The notes under the pieces are model-generated. The model did no database searches, was not told the DNA's origin, and was given only the letters and a program-made list of their open reading frames with translations. The translations under genes and the position numbers were made by a program. A stretch of 64,000 nt of DNA from Pohlia nutans (taxonomy: Eukaryota; Streptophyta; Bryopsida; Bryales; Mniaceae), in contig CM040104.1 in the NCBI GenBank assembly GCA_022496805.1, forward strand, positions 860,650-924,649, written 5' to 3'. The stretch's first letter is position 1; each line of letters opens with the position of its first letter. Below, piece after piece: positions 33,000 to 45,268 of the stretch.

Positions 33000-35900
33000 A
33001 CATAGAGGCTACTAGTACGCAAAATTTTATTGTGCGTGTGGTGAAGGCGGTAGCAATTTCACTTTTCATAGAATTACTGGACACCGTTGTAGTCACAGTT
33101 GAGTCTACAAACTTGGCGTTTACTTCACCTCACAAGCACGATGTTAAATTTCTACCACAACGCGTCAAAAAATCACAACGGCAAAGGCGGAGGGGTGAGA
33201 AACTTAAAACCAGTTCTCTACTCATATATTTGCACGTAGTAGTTTGTCGTTCTCTTCGATTAAAGCCTATCTTTTCAATTCATATGGAAGGACCTTCATG
33301 CTAATGTCGCCATTCTTCGTTGCAGGTTCCGCGCTCCTTGGCCACATTTTACTGTCTTATTCTACGGGTAGAAAGCTACTTGAACATTCTAAACTTGTTT
33401 CTCCTATACAGACAAAGCTCACTCGCTCCTCAAAAACTCTATGCGCAAAACTTACCAAAGAGTTTGTTTTTTATGGAGCGTTCTTTCGCGATACTATGCT
33501 ATTCTCCTCTACGACTCGCATTAGCCATTGAAATTCTAAACCTGCATTGCCTATCCAAAGAGTATAGAATCACGCAAAAACAACCGTATGCGCAGCAATA
33601 GGAGACGACCGTCGCAGTTTTAGCACTCCGTCGCCACCCGTGGTATCCTCTTCTAAAGAATCAGTGGTACTACGAAGTTCAAAACCTGCTGCTGCAAGAT
33701 ATAGTGGCCACACTGCGTTGAATGTGTAGACAGTCCACAACGCTTGTGTCGATCAAGTCGCTCAAATTGGATGCATTCTACTTGGAGAGAGTTCACAGTA
33801 TATTTAGTTGCCGATCATATGCTGGTAAGAGTGTCACAACATAATCCTATAGTGACCGACCTCTATGTATCCGTCGTTGTCTTCATTTCATGCAGTTATG
33901 ACTCCAATATTGCAAGTCCACTGCCCTCTACATGTCACTTCATCCACACACATACTTAATAGCCCTATCAATGGTTAATTTCCAATTCAAATTAACTATA
34001 CCTTAAGTGCACTGTCTGTGTGCATTCATACATGATTCACAAAAACTATGATTTGAGTGTATAGGAGGTAGTATTGATTATTCTATAAGGACACACAAAC
34101 TTGTGAAACATGAATTGAACTGGGATTTCTGAATTACACCACTATTTTCTCGGAATTGACATAAATAGACAACATTTTTTAATAGTGCTACAATAATTTT
34201 ATAATATGCAGCTTTTGCTATTGTTTGAGGATTATGATGTTGTATTGTTTCTTGTATGTGCAGCGTTGCAGATTCCATATTAGCAGTGCGTATCCATTTC
34301 CAGAATTACAAGGAACCTTCAATTGGTATATGTTCAACAATTCAGGTATGTACAATGGACTCTGTTATGAATTCTCTTTACTTGCCACAGTGTTCATGCA
34401 ATGTGTATAATTTTCTGCAATATCTACCCTTCTCTTCCCATTTTGTTAATACAAGCACATTTGTATTAATATAAAGTATGAAATTTAGAACTTGATAGCG
34501 TCTGTATATGCTTTCACCGATGTTGCATATTTCCATTCAAAATAATATATATGACGTGTACACGTGCTTTCGCTTTGAAAGTTCATTGAGAACATCTTCT
34601 TCGTGTTCAATGAGTGACTGAAAGGATAGAAGTCATAATTCAAATATTCTCTTCAATCCTGTGACCAATAGGCAGGTACAATATTAGCATATGTAAGCCT
34701 TTCCAATCTCCTAGTCGTAAAAAGAACAGGAACTGCAACTATATATACTTACAGCCGTAAAAAACCATTGCATAGAACAATTAAACAAATTTATTTGAAA
34801 TTGGTAATATGGTTCATGGTATTCGAGAATGATTACATCAAGGATACAAGAATGATTTTTGCCTGGAGTAGAATAGGGGGTGCAGTACATTGGCAAAGTT
34901 TGGTATACCATCCTACTTAATGTTTTCAGAAATAGATGAGGGATGTCATATGAAAGAAACAAAAATCAGTTCCAAACATATGTTATCTTCTGCTGATGTG
35001 CAGGAACCTCATATGTAGTGCAGGTGCTTGACTGAGCGGTTCGTCTAAAAGGGAACGTACAGCAAGTACACTTGTAATGTTCAATGTTGTTGTCTTGTTA
35101 TAGGTAAAGGAAGATACAGAATACCATTATTGAATTCTAAGTGTTATTTGTATGTCGTATGTTTTTCCAATGAGATTGTAAATTATTTTGTGTAATAATG
35201 TACGATGTGCATTTTACATTTATAAACCACATGGTATGACTGTAGCTTGGCCAAATGTCAGAAAAATTATGTATTGTTCTAGAGTTATATAGTAAAAAGT
35301 ATTATGATGTCATCCAATTACATGGCAATTAGTTTGACATTGGGAAATGGCTTCAATGCCAAGTTTTTATTGAGTGTATATTTGTAAATTATGCAAGTGT
35401 CATTCACATCTGATATAAGAATTGTGGAATGTGTTCCTAAACCCAAATTCATGACTGAATGTCACTGTGCACCTTTGAGATATTGTGCATATGAATGGCC
35501 ATGTCATGTACAGTTTGCTAGAACTACCTGTACGTGTATATTATTCGGAACGATTGAATTATTCTACTTAGCACTTAGTGTTCTGAAATGAAGGGCGTAC
35601 AAAACTGATAGAAAAGTCTACAAAATAGAGATTTACAGAATGCAAAGAAATATGGAAGTAGAACTCATACCGCTGTTTTGTACGTTCGTGACAATACTAT
35701 ATATTCGTGATTGAGGTGTACCCTATGTGTTGTAAGATGCATTTCTTGTACATCTGCTTGGAAAATTTACTAATAGAAAGTGATATCACTGTAATTGACA
35801 GTTGAGTCTGTGGTATTCATAGCTTGCATGGATGCTATTATGAGGTGAATAAGTCTTATGTGTTACAGGTTGGGCACAGCATAAGACAAAGTGTGCACAC

Positions 35901-36614
35901 TAACTTGGTAGGTCATTGGATGTTAGATTGGCAGTTTGTTTTGGACATCTAGGCATATATCAATAAATTGACATCATATTGATGGAATTTCATATTGTTT
36001 TGAAGAGATGTTCGAAATACATGTGTGAAATACTTGTTTGTAATACAGGTTTGTAAAATTTACTGAAATTATGTGAATGTCAAAATAGTGGTGTTTAAAC
36101 TACAATTTTATGAACTGCACGTATCGAAACAATGAGACCAACACGACTTGGAGAGGCGTACCACATCGAGAGGGCATTGGCAGCTCGACAAGGTATTCCA
36201 CGCTATCTATGTGGATGCAAAAATTGCCATAGGTTTAAGACGTAGTCAGTGAAGACTGTGAAGCTCACCATTGGAAGTATGGACGCAACAACAAACTGGA
36301 TGAGCCTCTCCTTGTCATTTTTACACTTTTGGATTATGAAATATATTTGTTTTCTTGTATTGTTACTAATTGTATGTAAAATGAAACAATCAACATCATT
36401 GTACCATTCTATTGACACAAATTATATGTGTACTGCTATAATTTCGTGTGTACGAGTGTTCTGCACATTCCAAGACTAGAGAAATTTATTTTTGTTTCTA
36501 AGACTAGAGAAGCCTTACTTTTTTCGCAGAGTATGTTTTACCCCTCTAAACTTTTCCTGTACTATAGAACGGAATTTGTTGCAGAGAGATATCAACAAAC
36601 ATTAGGAACGTAGA
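33000..36614. other. Spacer between divergent CACTA genes
   Basis: About 3.6 kb of A+T-rich DNA between the minus-strand PTTA-like gene and the plus-strand transposase gene. It presumably contains both promoters, but no specific element can be pointed to. Short frames in it lack supporting features. Confidence 0.4.
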
Positions 36615-39600
36615 ATGGACGATCGTGGAATACGCAATCATGTTACTGCAGAAGAAGAAGGTGAAGTACATGAGCAGGATGTCTATTTAGATGCAGAAGA
36701 TTATGCGGAATTTCAAGCAGCGCCTGCGAACATGAATGTGAACTTCAATCAAATGGCTGAAAATTATTTCGCAAGGGTCGACGAGATTCACCAAAATTTT
36801 GTTGAGGAAGAAGACAAAGTATTGGATTTTGAGGACTTGTCTTTTGCAGAAGACGAACCGGATCAAACACTCATACTGGAGGAGGTACCTCGAGAATTTA
36901 TGCAGGCCTTGTTTCTTGGGTCACGAATCAGCTGGTTACAATTTAGCGTCATCCTCATGTCTTTGTGCACATTGTTTTCTGAAAGCCATCATTGCTTGGA
37001 CGAGATTTTGACGTTTCTAAAGTATGATGTATTACCTACAGACAATAACTGCCCAAAGTCCGCATATGAGATGGAGGCCACGATGTTGAAACTAGGCTTG
37101 TCACATGAGACTATTCATTGCTGAGATTGTGGGAAAACCCTATACTGGAAAGAAAATGCAAACTTACAAGAATGTCCCAAATGCCATAAGTCTAGGTACA
37201 TAGCACGGTCAAGTACAATTCCCGTTCGAGTGATTCGATATATTTCTCTAATTAAAAGACTAAGAAGAATGTTCCGTTCTCCGGAATTGGCAAAACATAT
37301 GAGATGGCACAATGAAAATCATTATGAAGACGAGAAAATGAGGTGAGTGGTAGATAGTGAACAGTGGCAATTCATCGAAGATAATTTCCCTACGTTTAGT
37401 AGGGAGGATAAGAACATTAGAATGGGATTTCCCCTTGACGGCTTTAATCCCCACAGCCTGCAATCTTCCAAACATTCTCTTTGGCCCATTATGATAGTGT
37501 TGTATAATCTACCACCGTATTTACTGACTAAAAGGTTCTTCATATCCTTGACAATGATTATACTCGAGCCAAAATTTCCATCAAAGGATACTATAGATGT
37601 TTACTTACAGCCGCTTCTGCACGAATTGAAAAAACTGTGGGTGGGTATAGATGTTGTGGACTTGGCAGAACCTGCAGGGCCAAATCGTATTTTTAGAATG
37701 CGTGGTGTGCTGATTTGGACAATACATGACTGACTTGCCTATACGTTAATTTCTGGTCAGTCTGGGAAAGGATATGTTGGTTGTCCTGTATGTGGCGAAC
37801 GAACCTTTGCTGAACATTCAAGACAAGCGCTGAAGACGGTTTTTCACGGGAATCACAGATGGCTTAGACATAATCACCATTGGAAGGCTGCTCGTGCAAC
37901 GTTCAACGGTAGTACAAACCACAATGCAACACCTCCTAGACAATCTAGACTAACGGTCAGACAACGCAGAGCATGGAGGGAGTCATTCCTTAAACTTGGA
38001 GGCCGTCCGAATTCACAGTATGATTTGGTGAAGAGAATTGGCATCAAAAGAGTTAGCATATTATTTGAGCTACCATACTGGGAGGTAATTTAATATCCTT
38101 TGTGGTGTTGGATGAATTTAATATGTGAAATCAAGACTTCCATTGTTAGAATTTTTAAGGGCATGTAAGATGATTAGGACATAGTGCATGTGACAAGGCT
38201 TTCAGAAATATGCCTCATCATGTAGTGTAGATGTACTTATGTTTAGATTGTTTTGCAATTTTTGAAGTACCGAAGTAGGGGGATCCACTAATTTTGGCAT
38301 GGAATGTAGAAATGCAGGGAATTGTGATTTCCAGAAAAGTGATGTAGCAATTTTTGGGGTGAGTGGGGATTAGAAATGGTGACTTCCGGGGCATAACAGT
38401 GATGATCGAATGTAAATTTGTTTACGTAATACTGGTAATGTGTGGTACTTGCCTTCGTGTAATTTAGAGAACACCACAAGGGAAACATATGTATTGTTGT
38501 AGTCACAAGTATAGTTACTGATACTATGGCCATTAGAGACAAAAACTTCCAACACGATATAAATTAGATGCAATGCACTGTGAGAAGAACATGTGTGAAA
38601 ATTTGTCACGTACTCTGTTTGGAGAGACAGATGGAGCAAAATCGCGGGAGGATATGCATGCTTGCGGCATCAGGCTGCATCTCCACTTGCAGAGGAATGT
38701 GGATGGACAGACTTATTTTAAGCTAGATGCACCGTACGTGTTGACAAGAAAGGACCGACAAGAGTTTCTAACTACTTTAAGGGAAATTAAATTTCCTTCC
38801 AATTGTATAAGTGCATTGAGCCAAAGGATTCAAGACGGGAAGTTAAGTAGTTTGAAAACGCATGAGTTTCATGTGTTAGTGAAACAAGTCATACCAGTGT
38901 GCTTGAGGAATGTTGGCAATCCCAAAGTTGTCGGCGCAGAAATGAAAGTAAGTAGATTGTTTTGCAAAATATGTGCGAAGGTGGTTGATGTATGTGAGAA
39001 AGTGGGAATGCTAGAAGATGTAGCCGAAACTATTTGCTCCTTAGAAAAAGAACTCCCACCATCAGTGTTTGTGATAATGATGCATCTCTTGATACATTTG
39101 GTTTAGGAGTTATTCATTTGCGGTCCGGTGCATACGCGCTAGATGTATCTGTTTGAACGGTATATGAAGGGGTTGAAAAGTTTTTTTGAAAAACAAAGAA
39201 AAACCTGAAGGCAGTATGGCAAATAGTTATTTGAGGGAGGAGTGCATTGGATTCTTCAATGAATGCCTTTCTGAATATAGCCCAACAACAAAACGTGCAT
39301 GGGATGATAAAGAAGAACTTGCCATGTATGAAGAAATTTTGGAAGGTATGAAGCGAGACCAAACAATGACACCGGTGTTCCAAAAGCTGATTCATAGATT
39401 TGTTTTAGACAACATAGAGCATATGGAACCCTACAGAAGGTATGAAATATCTTTGTCTTATTTTATACTTTTTTTTTCTGGTACCAATGTATATTCAATA
39501 CTGTAATATCCTTGTCATTAATGAATTATTTGAAAGTGATATATACTGTATATATGAAGAGAAATTGCAAGCAGTAATATATAAGAAAACGTTGAAGCAG

Positions 39601-40850
39601 CCTTTGATGTAGTATTACACTGTGTACAGGAAGTACAAAGAAGCTGTAACAAAAAGGGACTACAAACGAGAACAATACCGGTGTGTACAACGTCGTGGGG
39701 CAAGAAGAACCCGTTTTGTGTTCCTAAGAGAGCTACTGCAAATACCAAGGTTTGCAGAGTGGATACAAGAAGAGGTAAGACGTGAGCAACAAGCTAGTGT
39801 TAAAGTGAATCCTAGGATGGTGGATATAGCATGAGGTCCACTGCCTATAGCTGCGGCATATAAATCAATGTATGCTTTTGGAAACCATTTTTGCGTTCTA
39901 AGCTCTGAGAGACCCCTGAAAACATGCGACAGTGGCGTTGCAGCTACATTCAAACACGTACGCAGGAACGGTACCCGAGATGGTAACCAAATTAAAGCTA
40001 ATGTGGAATACGTAGGGCACATCAAACAGATTTTGGAACTAAACTATAGATGTCATTATTTAGTTGTGTTAGTGTGTGACTTTGTAAAGGCAAATTATGT
40101 TGGGGAAAATGCTACAATAAAAAAGATAAATGGGGCTTCACATTAGCTAACTATGACCGTAGATACGCTACAGTTTGCAGAGATAGTTTTTCATTTCCGC
40201 GGTACTTCAAACAAGTATTTTACTGAAACGCCAAGGATTGTCCGGGATAGAGAGTGGTATTGAGGAAAGATGTTAGGGGTAGATGAGTATTGCCTAATAA
40301 TGACAGCGACGAGGAACCTAAATTGTTTCAAATAGGACGAGATGAAGACTTTGAGGATTAACGACTCGATAGGGAAGTTGGGGAGCAGGAGGTACAACCG
40401 GCCACAACAGGAGAGACCGTGGTACTAGAACCAGTCTTGAGACCGAATAGGGAAATAAAGGGTGGACGCGGGGGTCATAGTTGTAGTCGAGGAGGCAGGC
40501 GTGGTATGCGTGGAGGGCGTGCAGGTCAAAACACACAAATACCAGATGAACAAGAAGGAAGTGTGAGTACTGTAGAGGATGAATGATATGAAGAGGAACG
40601 ACTGTACAGAAGGAACATTGACAGTACAAGAAGAGGACGTAAAAGAACAAGAGCCAAAAACGGTGATCATGGCCTCAGGAGGGACTCAAAAACATACGGC
40701 CCAGACATCAATTAGAGTCAGATGTGCAGAGCAACGAGAGTACTAGCTCGGAGGAAGAACCAAGTTTTTCTGAGAGTTTGTCCCTTGAAACTTGTTCCAG
40801 TTTTTTGGAAAGCAAAGAAGAAAGACAAGTGAGGTGTTTTAAAATAAATG
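36615..40850 (+). pseudogene. TNP2-type CACTA transposase gene, degraded
   Basis: Exon 1 (36615 to about 38082) starts with an acidic N-terminus. It then shows a Cys pair region (CPKCHKSRYIA), LAKHMRWHNENHYEDE, the core MGFPLDGFNPHSLQSSKHS, LWPIMIVLYNLPPYL and GCPVCGERT, as in the Transposase_21/TNP2 domain. It contains three in-frame stops, all TGA (37122, 37344, 37731), and no indel. A donor (gag then gtaatt) and an intron of about 480 bp follow. Exon 2 (about 38567) reads MHCEKNMCENL and a DUF4218-like part ending PPSVFVIMMHLLIHLV, with TAG at 39104 and TAG at 39140 (the latter where the family has Trp). From 39.6 kb comes a DUF4216-like part (CDSGVAATF). The C-terminus has an RGG-type stretch (GGRGGHSCSRGGRRGMRGG, about 40460). 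It would be the catalytic transposase of the element. Confidence 0.85.
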
Positions 40851-41924
40851 GTGCACAGTCATGAGGTCTAGCAAGGTGTTATCTGTCAATGGTATTATTA
40901 CTTAATGTGCCAAACAATTGCAGTGGGAATTTTGTAGCATGAAATGGCAATGTCAAAATGTTCGGTTTTGATTTCATAGTGCAATGTGTTTTGTATGTAC
41001 AATGTACAAGTGTGGCAAATTCATAGAAGCTAGAACAATGTCCTATCTTGCGTAAATTTATTTATTTAATAAAAATAGCGAGCATGACTAAGCAAATGAC
41101 ATGCCAACATCAATTCATACAGAAAAGGGTATTTATGGGCAACTAATTAACGTGTAGTAACTCAGATGTTGATAAAGATGGAAGTGGCAAGGTTGTGTGG
41201 AGCACAAGAATTCATAATGTCTTTGTTTCATTAATTTATGAAGAAATCAAGAAGGTGCTGTGGAAAAAACATGCATGTTGATGGCAAAAGAGAACCGACT
41301 GATACAAAGTTCAGCAGGAACAATGACAAAACGTAGGACGAAAAGGAAGATTGATATCGTCTACATTTTCCAAAAACTGTTGCTTTTGGGTGAAGGTAAT
41401 GTATACACACCATTTTCTCCAGGTTCTGTGACTATTTTTTATATCAACTGCACTGTCGTCCGTTCATATCTTCCTTCACAAGTTTGCTTTGGCTGAAGTT
41501 GTGTTCAATATGCGTGACAGAATTGCAGCCTTAGTGACAAACAAGCGACGGACACTTAGTAGTAGAAATTAATGTGGGTGGTAAATCCTCATAGCCGTCT
41601 TCTACTTAGAAGTTAGAACACATTGTAGTTTTTTACCAGTGATAAGATATTTGGATTTCTAATTCAATATTATTCATATGATCTTAACCGTGTTTTTTAT
41701 GGAATGAGTACTTGTAAAATTTATGTGCATATTTTTTATATAGCTTTGTTCAAGTTGTGGTATATGTTAATCTGTCCTCAATTACGAAGGGAATCAATGA
41801 TAATAGAAAAAGTACGCAGTAAAAAGATGAGTGTTTTCCAAAACTGTAATTTTAGTATATGTGTATATGTGTAATTAAAGTAATCTCAAGCACATTGCAC
41901 GGCAAGCTCATTAATCCAGACAGC

Positions 41925-42993
41925 ATGTCAAAGTTCAAGGACAAGCCCAACTGGAATCCCGAGAGTGGGAATCTCAGTTGCGAGTTCTTCAAGTGCCTGG
42001 GAAATTTAACCATCGACGACCTCGCCAAGCTTGCCAGACATATCTTGAACGTCTTCAACCCTAAGTAGTCACGATGAAGGCGATCTCCACGGTTTGGAAG
42101 AGATGCTATTCCACAAAGGAATGGGTGGAGCGGAGGAAGCGGAAGTACTTTGTGAAGAGGGAGCTGCACAATCTCAATCGTGATCTCGGACTCTTCAATC
42201 CGGCGAGGGATCTAGTGCTAAGAAATGGAGGCAATTCAAGGAGGACTACAACGTCACGAGGGCGACTATTAATGTCCTCCTTGAGAGGCCAGGAGAGTAG
42301 TACTTCAAGGAGGCCAAACATGTCACGAGCAAAAAAAAGAAGGCCGCCAAAATCTCTCCCTACGCTTAAGAATTATATAAAGTCTTCTTTGAGAAGAGAA
42401 AAGAATTCGTCAGACCTGTAGGAGACGTTCACTATCGGCGATACGACGTGAAGGAGCACATGCATGCCGAGTGGCGCGAGGGCTCCTAGACCGCCGACAC
42501 GCCTACGGACGTGAGACAGGGGGTCATTGACTTCAAGACCCTCCTCGGGGTCGAGAACAAGAAGGAGTCTAGTACGAGGATGCCATAATTTTACAACTTC
42601 ATGTCGTCCCTGAAAAGGAAAGGTGAATCGTCCTCCGATCATGTTCCTGTCTGACTCTTTATCTGCGCCAATATGACAGAGCAGGCCTAGGCAGTGCATT
42701 TTGTGGAGAACAACAACATCCTTTGCAGATACAGGATGGAGTACGCAGACTATAATGCGGCAAAGTACGAGCGTTTGGAAGACTATCCGCCAAATTATGC
42801 GAAGGCAAAGGCGAAAGTTCTCCTGATCTTTTTGCAAAAGACCGGTATATCACACGTGACTATCCTTCAGGGCTTCTACGCTCTAGACACGACCGTATTC
42901 ACAAAGCCCCGGGCGTACAATGAGCTAGAGTACCGCATGTACAAGGCAAAACTCAGAATGGAGTGTTACTTGTGGGTAGTAAGGACATTATAG
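41925..42993 (+). pseudogene. Large unrecognised gene, middle exon
   Basis: A first stretch (SKFKDKPNWNPESGNL, LTIDDLAKLARHILNVF) shifts by one base near 42060 into a frame that runs to 42993 without an indel. This reads KWRQFKEDYNVTRATINVLL, EKRKEFVRPVGDVHYRRYD, EYADYNAAKYERLEDYP and LLIFLQKTGISHVTILQGF. Eight in-frame stops occur: TGA 42181 and 42652; TAG 42298, 42487, 42688 and 42991; TAA 42367 and 42586. All fit one C-to-T change in CAG, CAA or CGA. The last may be the true end. Family unknown. It is taken to belong with the 21.2-22.7 kb exon because both share the quasi-palindromic intron motif and the same stop pattern. Confidence 0.55.
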
Positions 42994-43079
42994 TATTCGG
43001 GAACGCATCTCTTCTTTGTCTACACGAGTGCAAAGCTCACCTGTGCTGCTTTGGTACGCTCCCTTATACTTAGCCACAT

Positions 43080-43500
43080 GCTCTTTAGCTCGAGTTGATT
43101 TAAATCGATAATAGCATGTACTTCTGTAGTGTTAGCACTGTCACATTTCTGCTCGAATCGATGTAAACTTCCTATCCGCAGTGATGCTCTGATTTCAAGT
43201 AACCAACTATATTTTTAAAGTTAATAGATGTAATTGACTAGATTCCTAGAGACTCTCACCTTGAGTTGAGCTAAAAATATTATGTGCAAGTCCTTGAATC
43301 GATGCTGTGCTTTAGCTCGGACCAACCTGAACTTCAAAGTTCCCCTACTCCTTTGCTCAGGTCGACCTCAACTACACGGTTCCCCCACTCTTTAGCTCGG
43401 ATTGACCCGTATTGATGCATTTTCATTGTATTATCCTTGTCTGCTATTAGACTGCTCATTCTTTTGGCCGGTCACAATTTAGGTTGAGTCGACCTAAACA
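43080..43500. repeat. Intronic cluster of TCGACCTAAA quasi-palindromes
   Basis: At least seven variants (TAGCTCGAGTTGATTTAAA, TTTAGCTCGGACCAACC, GCTCAGGTCGACCTCAAC, TTTAGGTTGAGTCGACC) in the intron between the exons at 41.9-43.0 and 43.56 kb. It is the same motif family as 19905-21200. Confidence 0.7.
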
Positions 43501-43563
43501 TTTTTTGCTCTTTGATTTTATTGACTATTCAGATAGTTGATGCTTGTCTTGTTATTTGTGCAG

Positions 43564-44517
43564 ATGAGTTGCGTGAACAATTTTTCTGTCAAGGCAAAGG
43601 AGACTGCTAATTTTTGGACTTCAATTACTCACGACGCCTTCATTCTCCACAAGGCAAACTTCCTCGAAGACAAAGATCCAGTATTGGTTGAAGGAAATTA
43701 GAGTACCTCTATTGCACGATTTCCGCCCTCTTCATCAAAGAGGAAAGCCTAAGACCTGTGGCGTAGTCCGAAACCTCCTCAGATTAAAAGAAAGGCTATC
43801 GAAGACGACTTTTCTTTGGATGATGAGGATAACGACGAGGACGATGAAGATTTTACTCCTCTTGCCGAGACCCCCGGGAGATCAGATGGGCCCGGTTCAT
43901 CTGCGTCGCTGGGCTAACCTCCTGCGGCTCCTTCCTCTGCGCAGAAGTTGAAAAGAAAGAGACGTGAGAATGCCATCGACAATGAGCTACTCAAGATGTT
44001 GGTCGCCTTGGTTGCAGCTCTTAGTGCGCAGACTGCAAAGCGTAACAAGGAAAACATGAGATTGCACCAGGAAACGCAGAGGAGTCAGTTGGAATTCTAG
44101 CAGTTCATAGTTGTTCAACAGCAGCAACAGCAGAGGCACCAGGATTCCTGCCAATAGACATTGCAAAATATATTTTCAAACTGAGCTTTACCGAATCCTC
44201 TTGCTGCAGTGAGCCCCCCACCGTCGACTTCTCAACCTCTTTTGCTTGGTAATCAGCAGTCAAGTTCCAACATCAATAGTGCTTCTGCTCCACCTGCGCC
44301 CTCGCTTGTCGTTGCGCTTCCTCCGCCTTCAGCTGCTCCAGCGTCAGCTCCATCGACTTTTCCGGCTCCCATGCAGGTGTTATCGAGCGCGACTGATGAT
44401 GCAGCCGATCCATACAGCCTTGAGGACAGTCTAGGATTTGGCATAGGTGTAGGCACTGTAAATCCGGACACTGCCCACTTGCCCGACACTAACGCTGCAG
44501 CAGGTGGTTCCCTATAA
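43564..44517 (+). pseudogene. Large unrecognised gene, coiled-coil and Gln-rich exon
   Basis: After an acceptor (gtgcag) the frame opens with MSCVNNFSVKAKETANFWTS. An acidic stretch (DDFSLDDEDNDEDDEDF) follows, then basic KLKRKRREN (a possible nuclear signal), a coiled coil (LVALVAALSAQTAKRNKENM) leading into a Gln run (VQQQQQQRH), and a Pro/Ser/Ala-rich tail. The whole 318-codon frame is free of indels but has TAG at 43699, 44098 and 44155, TAA at 43750 and 43915, and TGA at 44182, before TAA 44515. Each fits loss of a C from CAG, CAA or CGA. The layout (acidic, basic, coiled coil, Q-rich) is like a nuclear regulatory protein. Confidence 0.55.
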
Positions 44518-44750
44518 TCACTCGATGACATTTGCATAGTTTTAACTCCAATTGAATTGATTTGTATCATAGGTTGAACTTTGTAGGTTTTTTGTATAGA
44601 CGGCTGTAATATTTAGGAAGCTCAACTCCTAGTTGAGAAGAACAGTTAGGACATTTTTTCCAGCAACAATTTTTGTACTTCAAATTTTTGGCCGAGTTTT
44701 TAATTTGCATACTTCTCACTTGGCATTTCTATTCAATCTTGTAATCGCAG

Positions 44751-45050
44751 GCTCCATCAATGCCCACAATGTACCTCATGCTCAATTGCCTCCTGTTGTT
44801 GATCCCCTCCCACAATCTACTCCGGACCATTCGTCCTTGGATCCCAATCCGCCTCGCACGGGATCCCTTCCTGTCCTGTTGATCCTCCATCCTCTCAAAC
44901 ACTTGTGTTAGCTAGTGGACTTAAGGAGGACGCGGAATCCGTTGAGCGTACAAGTACTTCGACCTCCCCTCTTCTAGACATCGCCGGAGCTGCACCTTCG
45001 ATAGCCACACATATGGTCAGTGCAAAGTCACTCGGGTCCTCCGGCCTTCA
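44751..45050 (+). pseudogene. Large unrecognised gene, Pro/Ser-rich exon
   Basis: Begins after tcgcag and ends at a donor-like CAG then GTACGT near 45050. It encodes PPVVDPLPQSTPDHSSLDPN-type sequence, then, after a one-base shift near 44875, an acidic/Ser-rich stretch (GLKEDAESVERTSTSTSPLL). Low complexity, so the function cannot be judged. Confidence 0.4.
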
Positions 45051-45268
45051 GGTACGTTTTGGTTGTACTAAGTGATCGTTGGTTGTTTTGGTTGCCTGTC
45101 TTTGTGTTCGCCTTGATTGTTTACCGTTTTATTACGATGTCGTCCGAAATGTGCCAGTTCAGGATCATAACTAGCTGCACATTTGTCTGTCCGTTGTCGC
45201 CAAGAATCCGGTCTTCCTCTTTCTCGTGGGGGTTCTTTGGAGGCGGACATTTGTTCGCCGCTGCTTAG

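Larger units (their letters stand above)
22803..41900. mobile_element. CACTA-like element nested in the large gene
   Basis: CACTACAAGGAGATCTGTG begins at 22803, a CACTA-class terminus, followed by an internal palindrome (CCTAATTGAC...GTCAATTAGG). To its right lie a PTTA-like gene on minus (32.4-23.7 kb) and a TNP2 transposase gene on plus (36.6-40.8 kb), the two proteins typical of plant CACTA elements. The large gene's exons resume at about 41.9 kb, so the right end should lie between 40.85 and 41.92 kb. No convincing inverse terminus was found there; a weak candidate is GGACACTTAGTAGTAG at about 41550. The 19-kb span includes a 3.76-kb secondary insertion. Confidence 0.6.

Noticed and set aside
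41540..41575. GGACACTTAGTAGTAG as the right end of the nested CACTA element
   Set aside because: It matches the inverse of the 22803 terminus only in pieces, does not end in TAGTG, and has no matching 3-bp duplication.
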